Below, one piece after another: positions 53,266 to 61,812 of a DNA stretch of 64,000 bases. The first letter of the stretch is position 1. Each line of letters opens with the position of its first letter. Source of the DNA: CALNZV01 sp942491115 (GTDB taxonomy: Bacteria; Desulfobacterota; Desulfobacteria; Desulfobacterales; UBA5852); NCBI GenBank assembly GCA_942491115.1, contig CALNZV010000008.1:1-64000 (forward strand), read 5' to 3'. The position numbers were made by a program, and so were the translations under genes. Under the pieces are notes generated by a model. That model worked only from the letters and a program-made list of their open reading frames with translations, had not been told where the DNA came from and did not search any database.

Positions 53266-53852
53266 TCCTGATGATCGACAACTTTGATTCGTTCACCTAT
53301 AATCTCGTTCAGTATTTTGCCCAACTTGGGGCGGAAGTCCGGGTGGTTCGAAACCACCGGTTGACGATCTCAGATGTCGACGCCATGGCCCCCGACGGCA
53401 TCGTCATCTCCCCAGGTCCGGGCCGACCCGAGGACGCCGGCATTTCCATGGAGGTCATCCGGCAATTTTCCGGACGAATTCCGATCCTGGGCGTCTGCCT
53501 CGGCCATCAGGCCATCGCCGCCGTTTTCGGTGCCAACATCATTCACGCTCAGCGTCTGATGCACGGCAAGGTATCCACCATTACTGCCGACGGTGAAACC
53601 CTCTACAAGGGTATCGCCAGCCCTTTCAAGGCCATGCGTTACCATTCCCTTGCCGTGGATCGGGGGACCTTGCCGGCGTGTCTGGTTATTAGCTCTGAGT
53701 CTGAAGATGGAGAAATCATGGGGCTTCGCCACCGAGATCACCCCACCGAAGGCCTTCAGTTCCACCCCGAATCCATCATGACCTCCGTTGGAAAACGACT
53801 TCTACGAAACTACCTGAAGATGATCAAGGAAAGCGCCGGAGACCCAGTGTAG
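53262..53852 (+). CDS. trpG: Anthranilate synthase glutamine amidotransferase subunit
   Basis: A 196-residue class-I glutamine amidotransferase. The nucleophile Cys is in GVCLGHQ, the catalytic His/Glu pair in LQFHPESIMT, and the oxyanion segment in ISPGPGRPEDAG. MRYHSLAVDR is typical of TrpG/PabA. The same protein may also serve p-aminobenzoate synthesis if no pabA exists elsewhere. Confidence 0.93.
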   Translation: MILMIDNFDSFTYNLVQYFAQLGAEVRVVRNHRLTISDVDAMAPDGIVISPGPGRPEDAGISMEVIRQFSGRIPILGVCLGHQAIAAVFGANIIHAQRLMHGKVSTITADGETLYKGIASPFKAMRYHSLAVDRGTLPACLVISSESEDGEIMGLRHRDHPTEGLQFHPESIMTSVGKRLLRNYLKMIKESAGDPV

Positions 53853-53872
53853 ACACAAGAGAGGAGAGGCGA

Positions 53873-54904
53873 ATGTTCAAAGAAACCCTCAGCCGGATCA
53901 TCAACCGTCAAGATCTCGACGAGCAGCAGATGGCCGAGGCCATCAGCGACATCTTCTCAGGAGAAATCACCGATGCTCAGATCGGCGCTTTCATGGCGGC
54001 CCTTGCCACGAAAGGGGAAACCTTCGAGGAGCTGGCTGGAGCCGCTCGGGCCATGCGTCGAAAGGCCCATCGAATCCAAACCTCCGCGGCTACGGTAGTG
54101 GATACCTGCGGAACGGGCGGTGACGGCGCCAGCACCTTCAACATCTCCACCACCACCGCTTTCGTCGTGGCCGGCTGCGGCGTGACGGTAGCCAAACACG
54201 GCAACCGCTCCGTCTCCAGTCAATGCGGCAGTGCCGATGTCTTGGAGGCCCTTGGACTTCGCTTGGACGTGGACCCCGAAATCGTCGAAGAGGCGGTGGA
54301 GAGCATCGGCATTGGCTTTCTGTTTGCGCCCCTCTACCACAGTGCCATGAGATTTGCCGCCACCGCTCGGAAAGAGGTGGGTCTCCGCAGCATCTTCAAC
54401 ATGCTGGGCCCCCTGACCAACCCGGCCGGCGCCAATTGCCAGTTGATCGGTGTCTACGCCCCCGAGCTAACGGAAATGTTTGCGGAAACCCTGCGCCTCT
54501 TGGGGTCGCGCCGGGCGTTTGTGGTTCACGGCCACGACGGATTAGACGAAATATCCGTCTGTGCGCCCACAAGAATTTCAGAGCTTAACGACCATCAGAT
54601 TCGAACCTACGACCTGGATCCCGAAGTGTATTTCGGACGCCTGGCCACACCCGAAGCCCTCGCAGGGGGGAACCCCGAAACCAATGCCGCTATCGTCAAA
54701 AAGGTTCTGTCGGGTGATACTTCCGGGGATGCCAGAAATGTGGTTCTGCTCAATGCATCGGCCGCCCTGGTGTCGGCCGGAAAGGCCGAGGACTTCGGCG
54801 ACGGGATTCGAATGGCCCAAACCGCTATCGACTCCGGGGAAGCCCTGAAAAAGCTGGATGCACTCATTTCATTTGTGGGGGATGCCGCCGGGTCGGGAAG
54901 TTAA
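53873..54904 (+). CDS. trpD: Anthranilate phosphoribosyltransferase
   Basis: A 343-residue enzyme joining anthranilate and PRPP. The PRPP loop reads DTCGTGGDGASTFNIS; KHGNRSVSSQCGSADVLEALG and LGPLTNPAG are the other conserved blocks. It is separate from TrpG (fused in enterics). The gene follows trpG by 20 bases with a GAGAGG ribosome site. Confidence 0.95.
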   Translation: MFKETLSRIINRQDLDEQQMAEAISDIFSGEITDAQIGAFMAALATKGETFEELAGAARAMRRKAHRIQTSAATVVDTCGTGGDGASTFNISTTTAFVVAGCGVTVAKHGNRSVSSQCGSADVLEALGLRLDVDPEIVEEAVESIGIGFLFAPLYHSAMRFAATARKEVGLRSIFNMLGPLTNPAGANCQLIGVYAPELTEMFAETLRLLGSRRAFVVHGHDGLDEISVCAPTRISELNDHQIRTYDLDPEVYFGRLATPEALAGGNPETNAAIVKKVLSGDTSGDARNVVLLNASAALVSAGKAEDFGDGIRMAQTAIDSGEALKKLDALISFVGDAAGSGS

Positions 54905-54921
54905 GAGGGAATGCAGGAACC

Positions 54922-55749
54922 ATGGACATATTAACCCAAATTGTCGATTCCAAAAAGGAAGAGGTCCGGTCCGCCGTCAGCCGAGTCCCCCTTGCCGATC
55001 TCAAACAGCGGTGTCGCGACTTGCCCCGACCGCGTCCTTTTTTCAATGCATTGGCTAAGCCGGGGCCGTCCGGGGTCAATATCATCGCTGAAATCAAAAG
55101 AAAATCCCCCTCGAAAGGCCCTCTCAATCCGGGCCTTGACCCCGGGGAGTATGCGGTTGAATATGCCAAAGGAGGGGCGTGCGCCCTATCGGTGCTCACG
55201 GATCACCCCTACTTCGGAGGGGCCCACAATGACCTGCGCACCGCTCGGGCGGCTGTCCAGCTGCCGGCGCTTCGAAAGGATTTTCTCATATCGGAGTATC
55301 AGATTTACGAATCCCGAACCATGGGGGCCGATGCGATTTTGTTGATCTGCCGGATCCTGACGCCCCATCAGTGTCAAGAGCTACTGGCGTTGAGCCGCGA
55401 ACTGGGGATGGATGCCTTGGTCGAGATTCACACCGAGACGGATCTGGATACCGCATTGTCCATCGATGCACGGCTTGTCGGCATCAACAATCGCAATCTC
55501 GCCTCTTTCGAAACGGACATCCGCACGGCTGCCACGCTCACCGCCCGCCTTCACCCCTCCCAGATTCCGGTAGCCGCCAGCGGGATCCAATCCCGAACCG
55601 ACATCGAACTCAGTCTAAAGGCCGGTATTTTCAACTTTCTGGTCGGCGAAAGTCTGGTTCGCACCAAAGACCCCGCGCGGCTTCTGGCCGCCTTGCAAGG
55701 GTTGCCGGCATCCGCAATCGATGAGCGGCCCTCCGGAGGGAAGCCATGA
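54922..55749 (+). CDS. trpC: Indole-3-glycerol-phosphate synthase
   Basis: A 275-residue TIM-barrel enzyme closing the indole ring. Conserved IAEIKRKSPSKG holds the catalytic Glu/Lys region, ALRKDFLISEYQIYESR the second Lys, and LVGINNRNLASFETD and AASGIQSRTDI complete the barrel. Not fused to TrpF, unlike the enterobacterial enzyme. It overlaps trpF by four bases. Confidence 0.95.
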   Translation: MDILTQIVDSKKEEVRSAVSRVPLADLKQRCRDLPRPRPFFNALAKPGPSGVNIIAEIKRKSPSKGPLNPGLDPGEYAVEYAKGGACALSVLTDHPYFGGAHNDLRTARAAVQLPALRKDFLISEYQIYESRTMGADAILLICRILTPHQCQELLALSRELGMDALVEIHTETDLDTALSIDARLVGINNRNLASFETDIRTAATLTARLHPSQIPVAASGIQSRTDIELSLKAGIFNFLVGESLVRTKDPARLLAALQGLPASAIDERPSGGKP

Positions 55750-56420
55750 ACGCCCCGCCACTCCCAGGAAATCTCCAGGTGAAGATCTGCGGATTGACCC
55801 GCCCCCAGGAGGCGCTGGCGTGCGCCATGTTAGGAGCAGACGCCATCGGCCTCATTTTCTATCGAAAGAGCCCTCGTTTCCTCAGCCTTCCCGAGGCCAA
55901 GACGATCACCGCCGCCCTGCCTACCCGCACCCGACGGGTCGGAGTGTTCGTCAATCATGACTACGACGCCATCATGCGCCATGCCGAAGGATGCGGTCTA
56001 TGGGGCGTTCAGCTCCATGGGCAGGAACCGCCAGATTTGGTCCGCCGTCTGGCAGATACCGGCCTGACCGTTATCAAGGCCTTGTTTCGGAACGGGAAAC
56101 CGTCTCTGGGGGAAGCCGCTGCCTATGATCCATCGGCTTTTTTGATAGAATCGGGGGTGGGGCCGCTGCCCGGCGGCAATGCCAAGGCTTGGGACTGGTC
56201 GGATGCCCGTTCCATCGCCCAGCACACCCCGGTGGTCTTAGCCGGCGGCCTGTCGGATCTCAATGTTCTGCGAGCGGCCGAAAGTGCCCAGGCTGATGCC
56301 GTCGATGTCAGCTCGGGCGTCGAAAACCGACCCGGCCGCAAGAACATGGACCGGGTGGTGGCGTTTCTCGAAACCGTATCCCGCTTCGTCCCCCCTTATT
56401 CTCCGAGAACCATCTTTTAA
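55746..56420 (+). CDS. trpF: Phosphoribosylanthranilate isomerase
   Basis: A 224-residue TIM-barrel isomerase performing the Amadori rearrangement before TrpC. The catalytic Cys is in VKICGLTRPQEA; GVQLHGQE and VVLAGGLSDLNV are standard. The general-acid position, usually Asp (as in LLLD), reads Glu in AFLIESGVGPLPGGNAKAWDW (codon gaa). That may be a lineage variant. It is the last trp gene on this strand: trpB and trpA do not follow. The 160 bases to the convergent HIT gene hold only a weak hairpin near 56459-56480. Confidence 0.92.
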   Translation: MNAPPLPGNLQVKICGLTRPQEALACAMLGADAIGLIFYRKSPRFLSLPEAKTITAALPTRTRRVGVFVNHDYDAIMRHAEGCGLWGVQLHGQEPPDLVRRLADTGLTVIKALFRNGKPSLGEAAAYDPSAFLIESGVGPLPGGNAKAWDWSDARSIAQHTPVVLAGGLSDLNVLRAAESAQADAVDVSSGVENRPGRKNMDRVVAFLETVSRFVPPYSPRTIF

Positions 56421-56580
56421 CCGAAGGACATGGGCCGACGGTCCGACGACCGGGATAAGGGATGGGATGCCCTCCATCCCCAGGCGTTCCCCCTGAGCAG
56501 ACAGGTTCGGGAATCCGGGTGACTGGGGCCCATGGCATCCGAAAGGAAAACCCCTCGCCAAATGGAGCCGGAAAGGCTTT

Positions 56581-56913
56581 TCAGCGCTTCCAGCCGCCGA
56601 GGAGATGGAGATGGAGGTGGAAGATGACCTGACCGCCCCCCCGCTCCACGTTGAAGAGCAGTTTGTACCCCGACCTATCGACGCCGATCTCCTTGGCCAT
56701 CCGCCGAGCGGTATAGATGAGCTCGTCAATGATGGATCGATCGTCTTCGGCAAGATCATTGATGCTTCGAATGTGCTTATTGGGCACAATCAGCAGGTGA
56801 ACCGGGGCATGGGGATTGATATCTTTAAAAACCATCAACCGATCCGTCTGAAATAACACGTCCGCCGGCAGGTCGCCCTGAACAATTCGGCAAAAGATGC
56901 AGTCGGTATCCAT
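56581..56913 (-). CDS. HIT-family nucleotide hydrolase (HINT-like)
   Basis: A 110-residue histidine-triad protein. It opens CIFCRIVQGDLPADV, has NPHAPVHLLIVPNKH, and ends with GGGQVIFHLHLHLLGG, the HxHxH triad that hydrolyses nucleoside phosphoramidates or aminoacyl-adenylates. The Cys pair near the N terminus may bind zinc with later His. The start is at 56913. It lies 57 bases after aat on the same strand. Confidence 0.9.
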   Translation of the reverse strand: MDTDCIFCRIVQGDLPADVLFQTDRLMVFKDINPHAPVHLLIVPNKHIRSINDLAEDDRSIIDELIYTARRMAKEIGVDRSGYKLLFNVERGGGQVIFHLHLHLLGGWKR

Positions 56914-56970
56914 CCAGGCGCCCTTTTCTTGGTTAGGGTATGTGGAACCCGTCGACACCATGGGCTGCTG

Positions 56971-57708
56971 TCATCGGGCATCCGCCGTCCGGGTATCGGG
57001 TTCGACGGCGACCCCGATTCGTCCTCCCTCAAACTGCCATTTGCCTCTCAGGGTGGGCCGCTTGATGGATTGCCGAAGCTGCCTCAAAAACAATGGCCTG
57101 GGGATTTCCTGGGCGCCCATGTGAATCAAATGGGTGGTGGTGACCTGACAATCGATGAGATCAAAGCCGGTGGCCTGCAGGTGGTTCACAGCCGTGGCCA
57201 GAGCGACCTTTGAAGCGTTGCTCACCCGTTTGAACATGGATTCTCCGAAAAAAACGCCGCCTAACGATACGCCGTAGAGCCCTCCGACCAATCGACCATC
57301 CTTCCAAGTCTCCACCGAATGGGCGAATCCGGCACTGTGGAGCTGGCAGTAGGCGTCAATGACGTCCGGTACGATCCAGGTGCCCTCGTGTCCCTTTCCC
57401 CGGTCGTCGGCGCACCCTTTCATGACCGCCTCAAAGGCCGAGTCCACGGTCACCTCGAAGGTTCCCGCCCGCAACTGTTTTTTTAGGGATCTGGACGCAT
57501 GAAAACGGTTGGGGTACAACACCAGCCGGGGATCGGGGGACCACCATAAAATGGGGTCGTCTTCGGAATACCAGGGAAAGATCCCGAGGCTGTAGGCCAG
57601 AAGCAGCCGCTCCGAGCAAAGGTCTCCTCCTACCGCAAGCAACCCTTCTTTGATTGCCTTGTGGGGTGGAGGGAAAACAAGGGATTCGGGGAGTCGGTAA
57701 ACCGGCAT
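56971..57708 (-). CDS. aat: Leucyl/phenylalanyl-tRNA-protein transferase
   Basis: A 245-residue enzyme that adds Leu or Phe from tRNA to proteins with N-terminal Lys or Arg, creating N-degrons. Conserved GGDLCSERLLLAYSLGIFPWYSEDDPILWWSPDPR, AHSVETWKDGRLVGGLYGVSLG and FFGESMF are diagnostic. The start is taken at 57708 (MPVYRLPES); the longer frame shows no family features. Lying directly downstream of clpA and clpS, it completes the recognition-to-degradation chain of the bacterial N-end rule in one gene cluster. Confidence 0.92.
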   Translation of the reverse strand: MPVYRLPESLVFPPPHKAIKEGLLAVGGDLCSERLLLAYSLGIFPWYSEDDPILWWSPDPRLVLYPNRFHASRSLKKQLRAGTFEVTVDSAFEAVMKGCADDRGKGHEGTWIVPDVIDAYCQLHSAGFAHSVETWKDGRLVGGLYGVSLGGVFFGESMFKRVSNASKVALATAVNHLQATGFDLIDCQVTTTHLIHMGAQEIPRPLFLRQLRQSIKRPTLRGKWQFEGGRIGVAVEPDTRTADAR

Positions 57709-57833
57709 AGTCGATGGGAATCGATGGGACGCATGCCTTGCAATGATTAGAAAAAGGACATCGCCCCCATTGACAGAATGATTGTATAACCGCGGACTAT
57801 GGGAACTGGCCAAACCGAACCGGCGTCCACCGC

Positions 57834-60071
57834 CTATTGCGTATTGAAGATGATCTCGTCATCCTTCAAATCGACAAAGACGACGCCTCCTTTCACTAAT
57901 TTCCCGAAGAGGATTTCATCGGAGAGCTTGTCTTTGATACGGGTTTGAATGAGCCGCCCGAGAGGCCGTGCCCCGAAATCGGGGTCGTGCCCGTGTTGAG
58001 CCAACCAATTGCGCGCAGCATCCGTCAAACTGACGTGAACCCGCTTGACGGTCAACTGATCGTTGAGTTCGTCAATGAATTTATCGACGATCTGCTCCAT
58101 GATATCGACATTGAGAGAGCGGAACTGGATGATGCCATCCAGACGGTTTCTGAATTCCGGACTAAACAGACGCTCCATTGCCTTGTGACCCTTTTCGGCC
58201 GTGGCTTTGTCCGTGTCACCAAACCCGATGGCCTTGGTGCTCATCTCCCGGGTTCCAACATTCGATGTCATAATGATCGTGACATTCCTGAAGTCGGCCT
58301 TTTTCCCGTTGTTGTCGGTCAAAGTCGCATGGTCCATCACCTGGAGCAAAATGTTGAAGATGTCGGGATGGGCTTTCTCGATTTCATCGAGAAGGAGGAC
58401 CGAATGGGGATGCTTTCTGATGCCGTCGGTGAGCAGGCCCCCCTGATCGAATCCGACATAACCCGGAGGCGCCCCGATAAGCCTAGCGACCGCATGTTTT
58501 TCCATGTATTCACTCATGTCGAAGCGGAAAAATTCCACCGCAAGGTTCCGTGCCAGTTGAAGGGCCACCTCTGTTTTACCGACCCCCGTCGGACCCGTGA
58601 ACAGGAAGGAGCCGATCGGCTTTCCGGGGGCTCCCAAGCCGGCCCGGGACCGCTTGATGGCGGTAACCAGTGAAGAGATCGCGTCGTCCTGGCCGAACAC
58701 GACCGATTGGAGACGGTCACCGAGGGTTTCCAGTTTGACCTTATCTGAGGTGGAAACACTCTGGGTAGGGATTTTGGCCATCTTGGCCACGATCTTCTCT
58801 ATGTCAGAAGGATTGATCTTCGTCCGACGAAGAGAGCCTGAAAGACGAATATGGGCACCCGCCTCGTCGATCACGTCGATGGCTTTGTCCGGCAGAAAGC
58901 GATCGTTGATGAACTTGTCTGACAACTCGACTGCAGCCTTCAGTGCGGTATCGGTGTATCGGATGCCGTGGTGATCCTCATATCGGGAGCGTAACCCCTT
59001 GAGAATCTTAACTGATTCTGAGACACTCGGCTCCGCGATCTCAATCTTTTCGAAACGCCGTGAAAGGGCCCGGTCCTTTTCAAAATGATTTTTGTATTCC
59101 TCGTAAGTGCTCGACCCAATGCAGCGGAGTTCGCCGGAAGTCAGGACGGGCTTCAGGATATTCGACGCATCCAGGGAGCCGCCGCTGGTGGCTCCTGCTC
59201 CGACAATGGTATGGATTTCGTCGATGAAAAGAACGGCATCAGGCCGTTTCTTTAGCTCCGTGATCACCCCCTTCAGGCGTTTTTCAAAATCCCCACGATA
59301 CTTCGTTCCCGCCAGAAGCCCCCCAAGATCAAGGGCATAGATCTTGATGTCTTTTAGCAGCGTCGGAACGGTTTGATCGTTGATGCGCTGGGCAAGCCCT
59401 TCGGCAATGGCCGTTTTCCCGACACCGGGGTCGCCGACGAACACTGGATTGTTTTTACGCCGACGACACAGCACCTGTAATGTTCGCTCCAACTCGTCCT
59501 CACGTCCGATCAGTGGGTCCAGCTTTCCTTCGCCGGCCCTTTTCACGAGATCAGTCGTAAACATCTCGAGGGGATCCGAAGACTCCTGTTTTTCCTTGGT
59601 TTCGGATTTTACAAATCCGCCCTGGCCTTTGGGCAGGGAGGTCTGAGATGCCTCGTGGGAGATATAGGTGAGCACGTCCAATCGCGTAATGCCATTTGAT
59701 GTGAGAAAATATTCGGCATAACTATCTTTCTCCAGAAATATGGATGCCAATATATCGCCGACGTTCACTTCGGGCTTCTCGGCCGATCTGGCATGGTTCA
59801 CCGCTCTCTGTATGACCCGCTGAAATCCCAAGGTTTGCTGTAGTACGTAATCATGTCCTTCGGGGATCTGCTCGACACGCTCTTCAAAAAATTTCTCGAG
59901 GGAACTCCGCAACCCATCGACATTTCCGCCGCAGCTTTCGATGATTTCGATACCGCCGCTATCGAAAAGAATGGCAAAGAGGATATGCTCGGTACTTACA
60001 TATTCATGGCGCCTTTTCTTGGCCTCTTTTACGGCCAGTCCCAACGTTGCGCTCAGTTCTTTACTGATCAT
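57834..60071 (-). CDS. clpA: ATP-dependent Clp protease ATP-binding subunit ClpA
   Basis: A 745-residue AAA+ unfoldase feeding ClpP. It has an N-terminal ClpN domain (about 1-145) and a first AAA module with Walker A GDPGVGKTA and Walker B VLFIDEIHT. There is no ClpB-type middle coiled coil. The second AAA module has GPTGVGKTEVAL and VLLLDEIEKAHPD. The ClpP-docking loop reads AIGFGD (IGF). The stop of clpS lies three bases upstream of the clpA start, so the adaptor and unfoldase are co-expressed. Confidence 0.95.
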   Translation of the reverse strand: MISKELSATLGLAVKEAKKRRHEYVSTEHILFAILFDSGGIEIIESCGGNVDGLRSSLEKFFEERVEQIPEGHDYVLQQTLGFQRVIQRAVNHARSAEKPEVNVGDILASIFLEKDSYAEYFLTSNGITRLDVLTYISHEASQTSLPKGQGGFVKSETKEKQESSDPLEMFTTDLVKRAGEGKLDPLIGREDELERTLQVLCRRRKNNPVFVGDPGVGKTAIAEGLAQRINDQTVPTLLKDIKIYALDLGGLLAGTKYRGDFEKRLKGVITELKKRPDAVLFIDEIHTIVGAGATSGGSLDASNILKPVLTSGELRCIGSSTYEEYKNHFEKDRALSRRFEKIEIAEPSVSESVKILKGLRSRYEDHHGIRYTDTALKAAVELSDKFINDRFLPDKAIDVIDEAGAHIRLSGSLRRTKINPSDIEKIVAKMAKIPTQSVSTSDKVKLETLGDRLQSVVFGQDDAISSLVTAIKRSRAGLGAPGKPIGSFLFTGPTGVGKTEVALQLARNLAVEFFRFDMSEYMEKHAVARLIGAPPGYVGFDQGGLLTDGIRKHPHSVLLLDEIEKAHPDIFNILLQVMDHATLTDNNGKKADFRNVTIIMTSNVGTREMSTKAIGFGDTDKATAEKGHKAMERLFSPEFRNRLDGIIQFRSLNVDIMEQIVDKFIDELNDQLTVKRVHVSLTDAARNWLAQHGHDPDFGARPLGRLIQTRIKDKLSDEILFGKLVKGGVVFVDLKDDEIIFNTQ

Positions 60072-60074
60072 GGT

Positions 60075-60392
60075 CTATTCCCTTTCCATGGTGCACTTGA
60101 GGGGAAAGCCCTTCTCCCTGGCAAGCCGGTGGACGGTTTCCACCTTGGTCTCAGCGACCTCGAATGTAAAAACGCCGCAGACGCCGGAGCCCTCCTGATG
60201 GACTTTCAACATGATACTGGTGGCATCGTCATAGCGCTTGTTGAAAACCGTGACCAAAATCTCAACGACAAACTCCATGGTGGTGTAGTCATCGTTGATC
60301 AGAATCACTCGGTACATGGAAGGCTCTTTGGTCTCGTGCTCCTGCTCTTGGGATACACCGACGTCAGAATCAGGCTGCTGCTGACCTGTCAT
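60075..60392 (-). CDS. clpS: ClpS N-degron adaptor
   Basis: A 105-residue adaptor that binds bulky N-terminal residues and hands substrates to ClpA. The folded core starts at YRVILINDDYTTMEFVVEIL (the NDD-T-MEFV segment lines the N-degron pocket); HQEGSGVCGVFTFEVAETKV follows. A flexible acidic N-terminal tail precedes it. The ATG at 60392 is preferred to a GTG five codons upstream. Confidence 0.93.
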   Translation of the reverse strand: MTGQQQPDSDVGVSQEQEHETKEPSMYRVILINDDYTTMEFVVEILVTVFNKRYDDATSIMLKVHQEGSGVCGVFTFEVAETKVETVHRLAREKGFPLKCTMERE

Positions 60393-60528
60393 GGATAAAA
60401 CCTTCACTGAAATGTGTCCTATTGTTGATGCAGACGTCCGAAGAGAACTGCCCCACTACGACGAGTCCATAGTAAGCATCGCGTTGGGGAATTGTAAACC
60501 CCGGTTATCCACAAACCAGCCAGATCCG

Positions 60529-61812
60529 TTAAAAGCGATAGAGTACTGGAATGCCTGGGGCATTGATTTCAATTTCAATGATTTCGCCGGTCTGAATCCC
60601 AAGTGCGCCAAGGTCGTTCAGGATGGATTCACTGCGGTCCTCATCCCAGAATACCGTCCAGAGAGGATTGCGTACAGAGGAGATGCCATAGGCATTGTGG
60701 GTGCAGAGGTTAAACCGTGTCTTGCGTTTGGCGATGAGGGTATCAGCTTCGGCCAGAAAGCTCTCGATGGCGTATTGGGTCTTGCGCAAAGCGCCGTCAA
60801 TCTGCTGACGGGCATGGGGCACCTTCTCGAAAAAATGGTGGGTGAAATGAAAAAGGTCCAGCAGGTGGATATCTGTGCCCAGCACGGCATACCGGGGATG
60901 GGATAAGGCGAACCTATCCAGCCGTTGATCAAAGTCATCGATGATATCCAGTATCTGTTGCACCATGCCGTCATCCCTATTGTCACCGCTGCACCGGTCA
61001 CTGCAGCACGCATCCATGATCTCAAGGGAAAACTCACGGTTGTTCATGACAAACACGGGACGAATCCGATGGTTGCAAAGGCCCCGGACCCGATGGACGC
61101 CGTCAAATCGCACATGACCTCGTCCCCGGCGGCCGGCGGGAGAGACGGGCGCCTCCTCAGAGGCCGGCGCGCCGGAAATATCCCTTGCCTGGACGATGAA
61201 CAGCTGACCGTCACCGGACAGGATGTATTCGAGCTCGCACCGGAACCCGAGGAAGCTGCGAATGCGTTCTGACAACTCATACAACTGATTGTCGTGGGGC
61301 GTTGATGTTAGATATGGATCACGGAATATGAGGTTATCGCTTTGGCGGGCATACCCGAACTCCCATTTTCCCTCGACTGTTTTGGCCATGACGCTCCGGC
61401 CGTCGATATAGGGCATGATGAGTATGCCCATATCGTCCGGATTCAACGGAGGGGCACCCTCGAAAGCCTGCTGGCGGCAGATAGCGAGACGCTTTGACGT
61501 CCGACAGGAACGGACGATTTTTCGAAAGGCGAACCGTATCCCGTCAAAATCGGCTGTGGACTCAAAAGAGTCAAACGTACCCCCTTTGTATCGGGCTTCA
61601 AGGGGGTGGGCGCTTCTGACGATGACACAGGCAGCCCCGCTATTGGCCTTCAGGAACGCATTGATCGCCGTCTGACAGTTGTTATTTAGCTCTTCGGAGG
61701 AAAGGTAGATAAAATCAGGGATATTGAAACCACCCGATTGAAGCTTTTCGAGGAAAGCGACTTTGTCCGGTCGATGGTGCATCAGGCCAACTCGGTCGTC
61801 TCTGGCGGTCAT
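60529..61812 (-). CDS. PEP/pyruvate-binding (ATP-grasp)-like protein coupled to secA
   Basis: A 427-residue protein I cannot assign fully. The N-terminal half resembles the nucleotide-binding domain of PEP synthase/PPDK enzymes: CVIVRSAHPLEARYKGGTFDSFEST corresponds to the VRSS...AG.F.S region, followed by ILIMPYIDGRSVMAKTV and ELEYILSGDGQLFIVQARD. The phospho-His and PEP-binding domains are missing. The C-terminal half has a Cys/Asp stretch (DACCSDRCSGDNRDD) and helices but no known family. The start codon overlaps the secA stop (ATGA), so the two are translated from one message. Function unknown; possibly a phosphotransfer or ligase-like enzyme. Confidence 0.6.
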   Translation of the reverse strand: MTARDDRVGLMHHRPDKVAFLEKLQSGGFNIPDFIYLSSEELNNNCQTAINAFLKANSGAACVIVRSAHPLEARYKGGTFDSFESTADFDGIRFAFRKIVRSCRTSKRLAICRQQAFEGAPPLNPDDMGILIMPYIDGRSVMAKTVEGKWEFGYARQSDNLIFRDPYLTSTPHDNQLYELSERIRSFLGFRCELEYILSGDGQLFIVQARDISGAPASEEAPVSPAGRRGRGHVRFDGVHRVRGLCNHRIRPVFVMNNREFSLEIMDACCSDRCSGDNRDDGMVQQILDIIDDFDQRLDRFALSHPRYAVLGTDIHLLDLFHFTHHFFEKVPHARQQIDGALRKTQYAIESFLAEADTLIAKRKTRFNLCTHNAYGISSVRNPLWTVFWDEDRSESILNDLGALGIQTGEIIEIEINAPGIPVLYRF

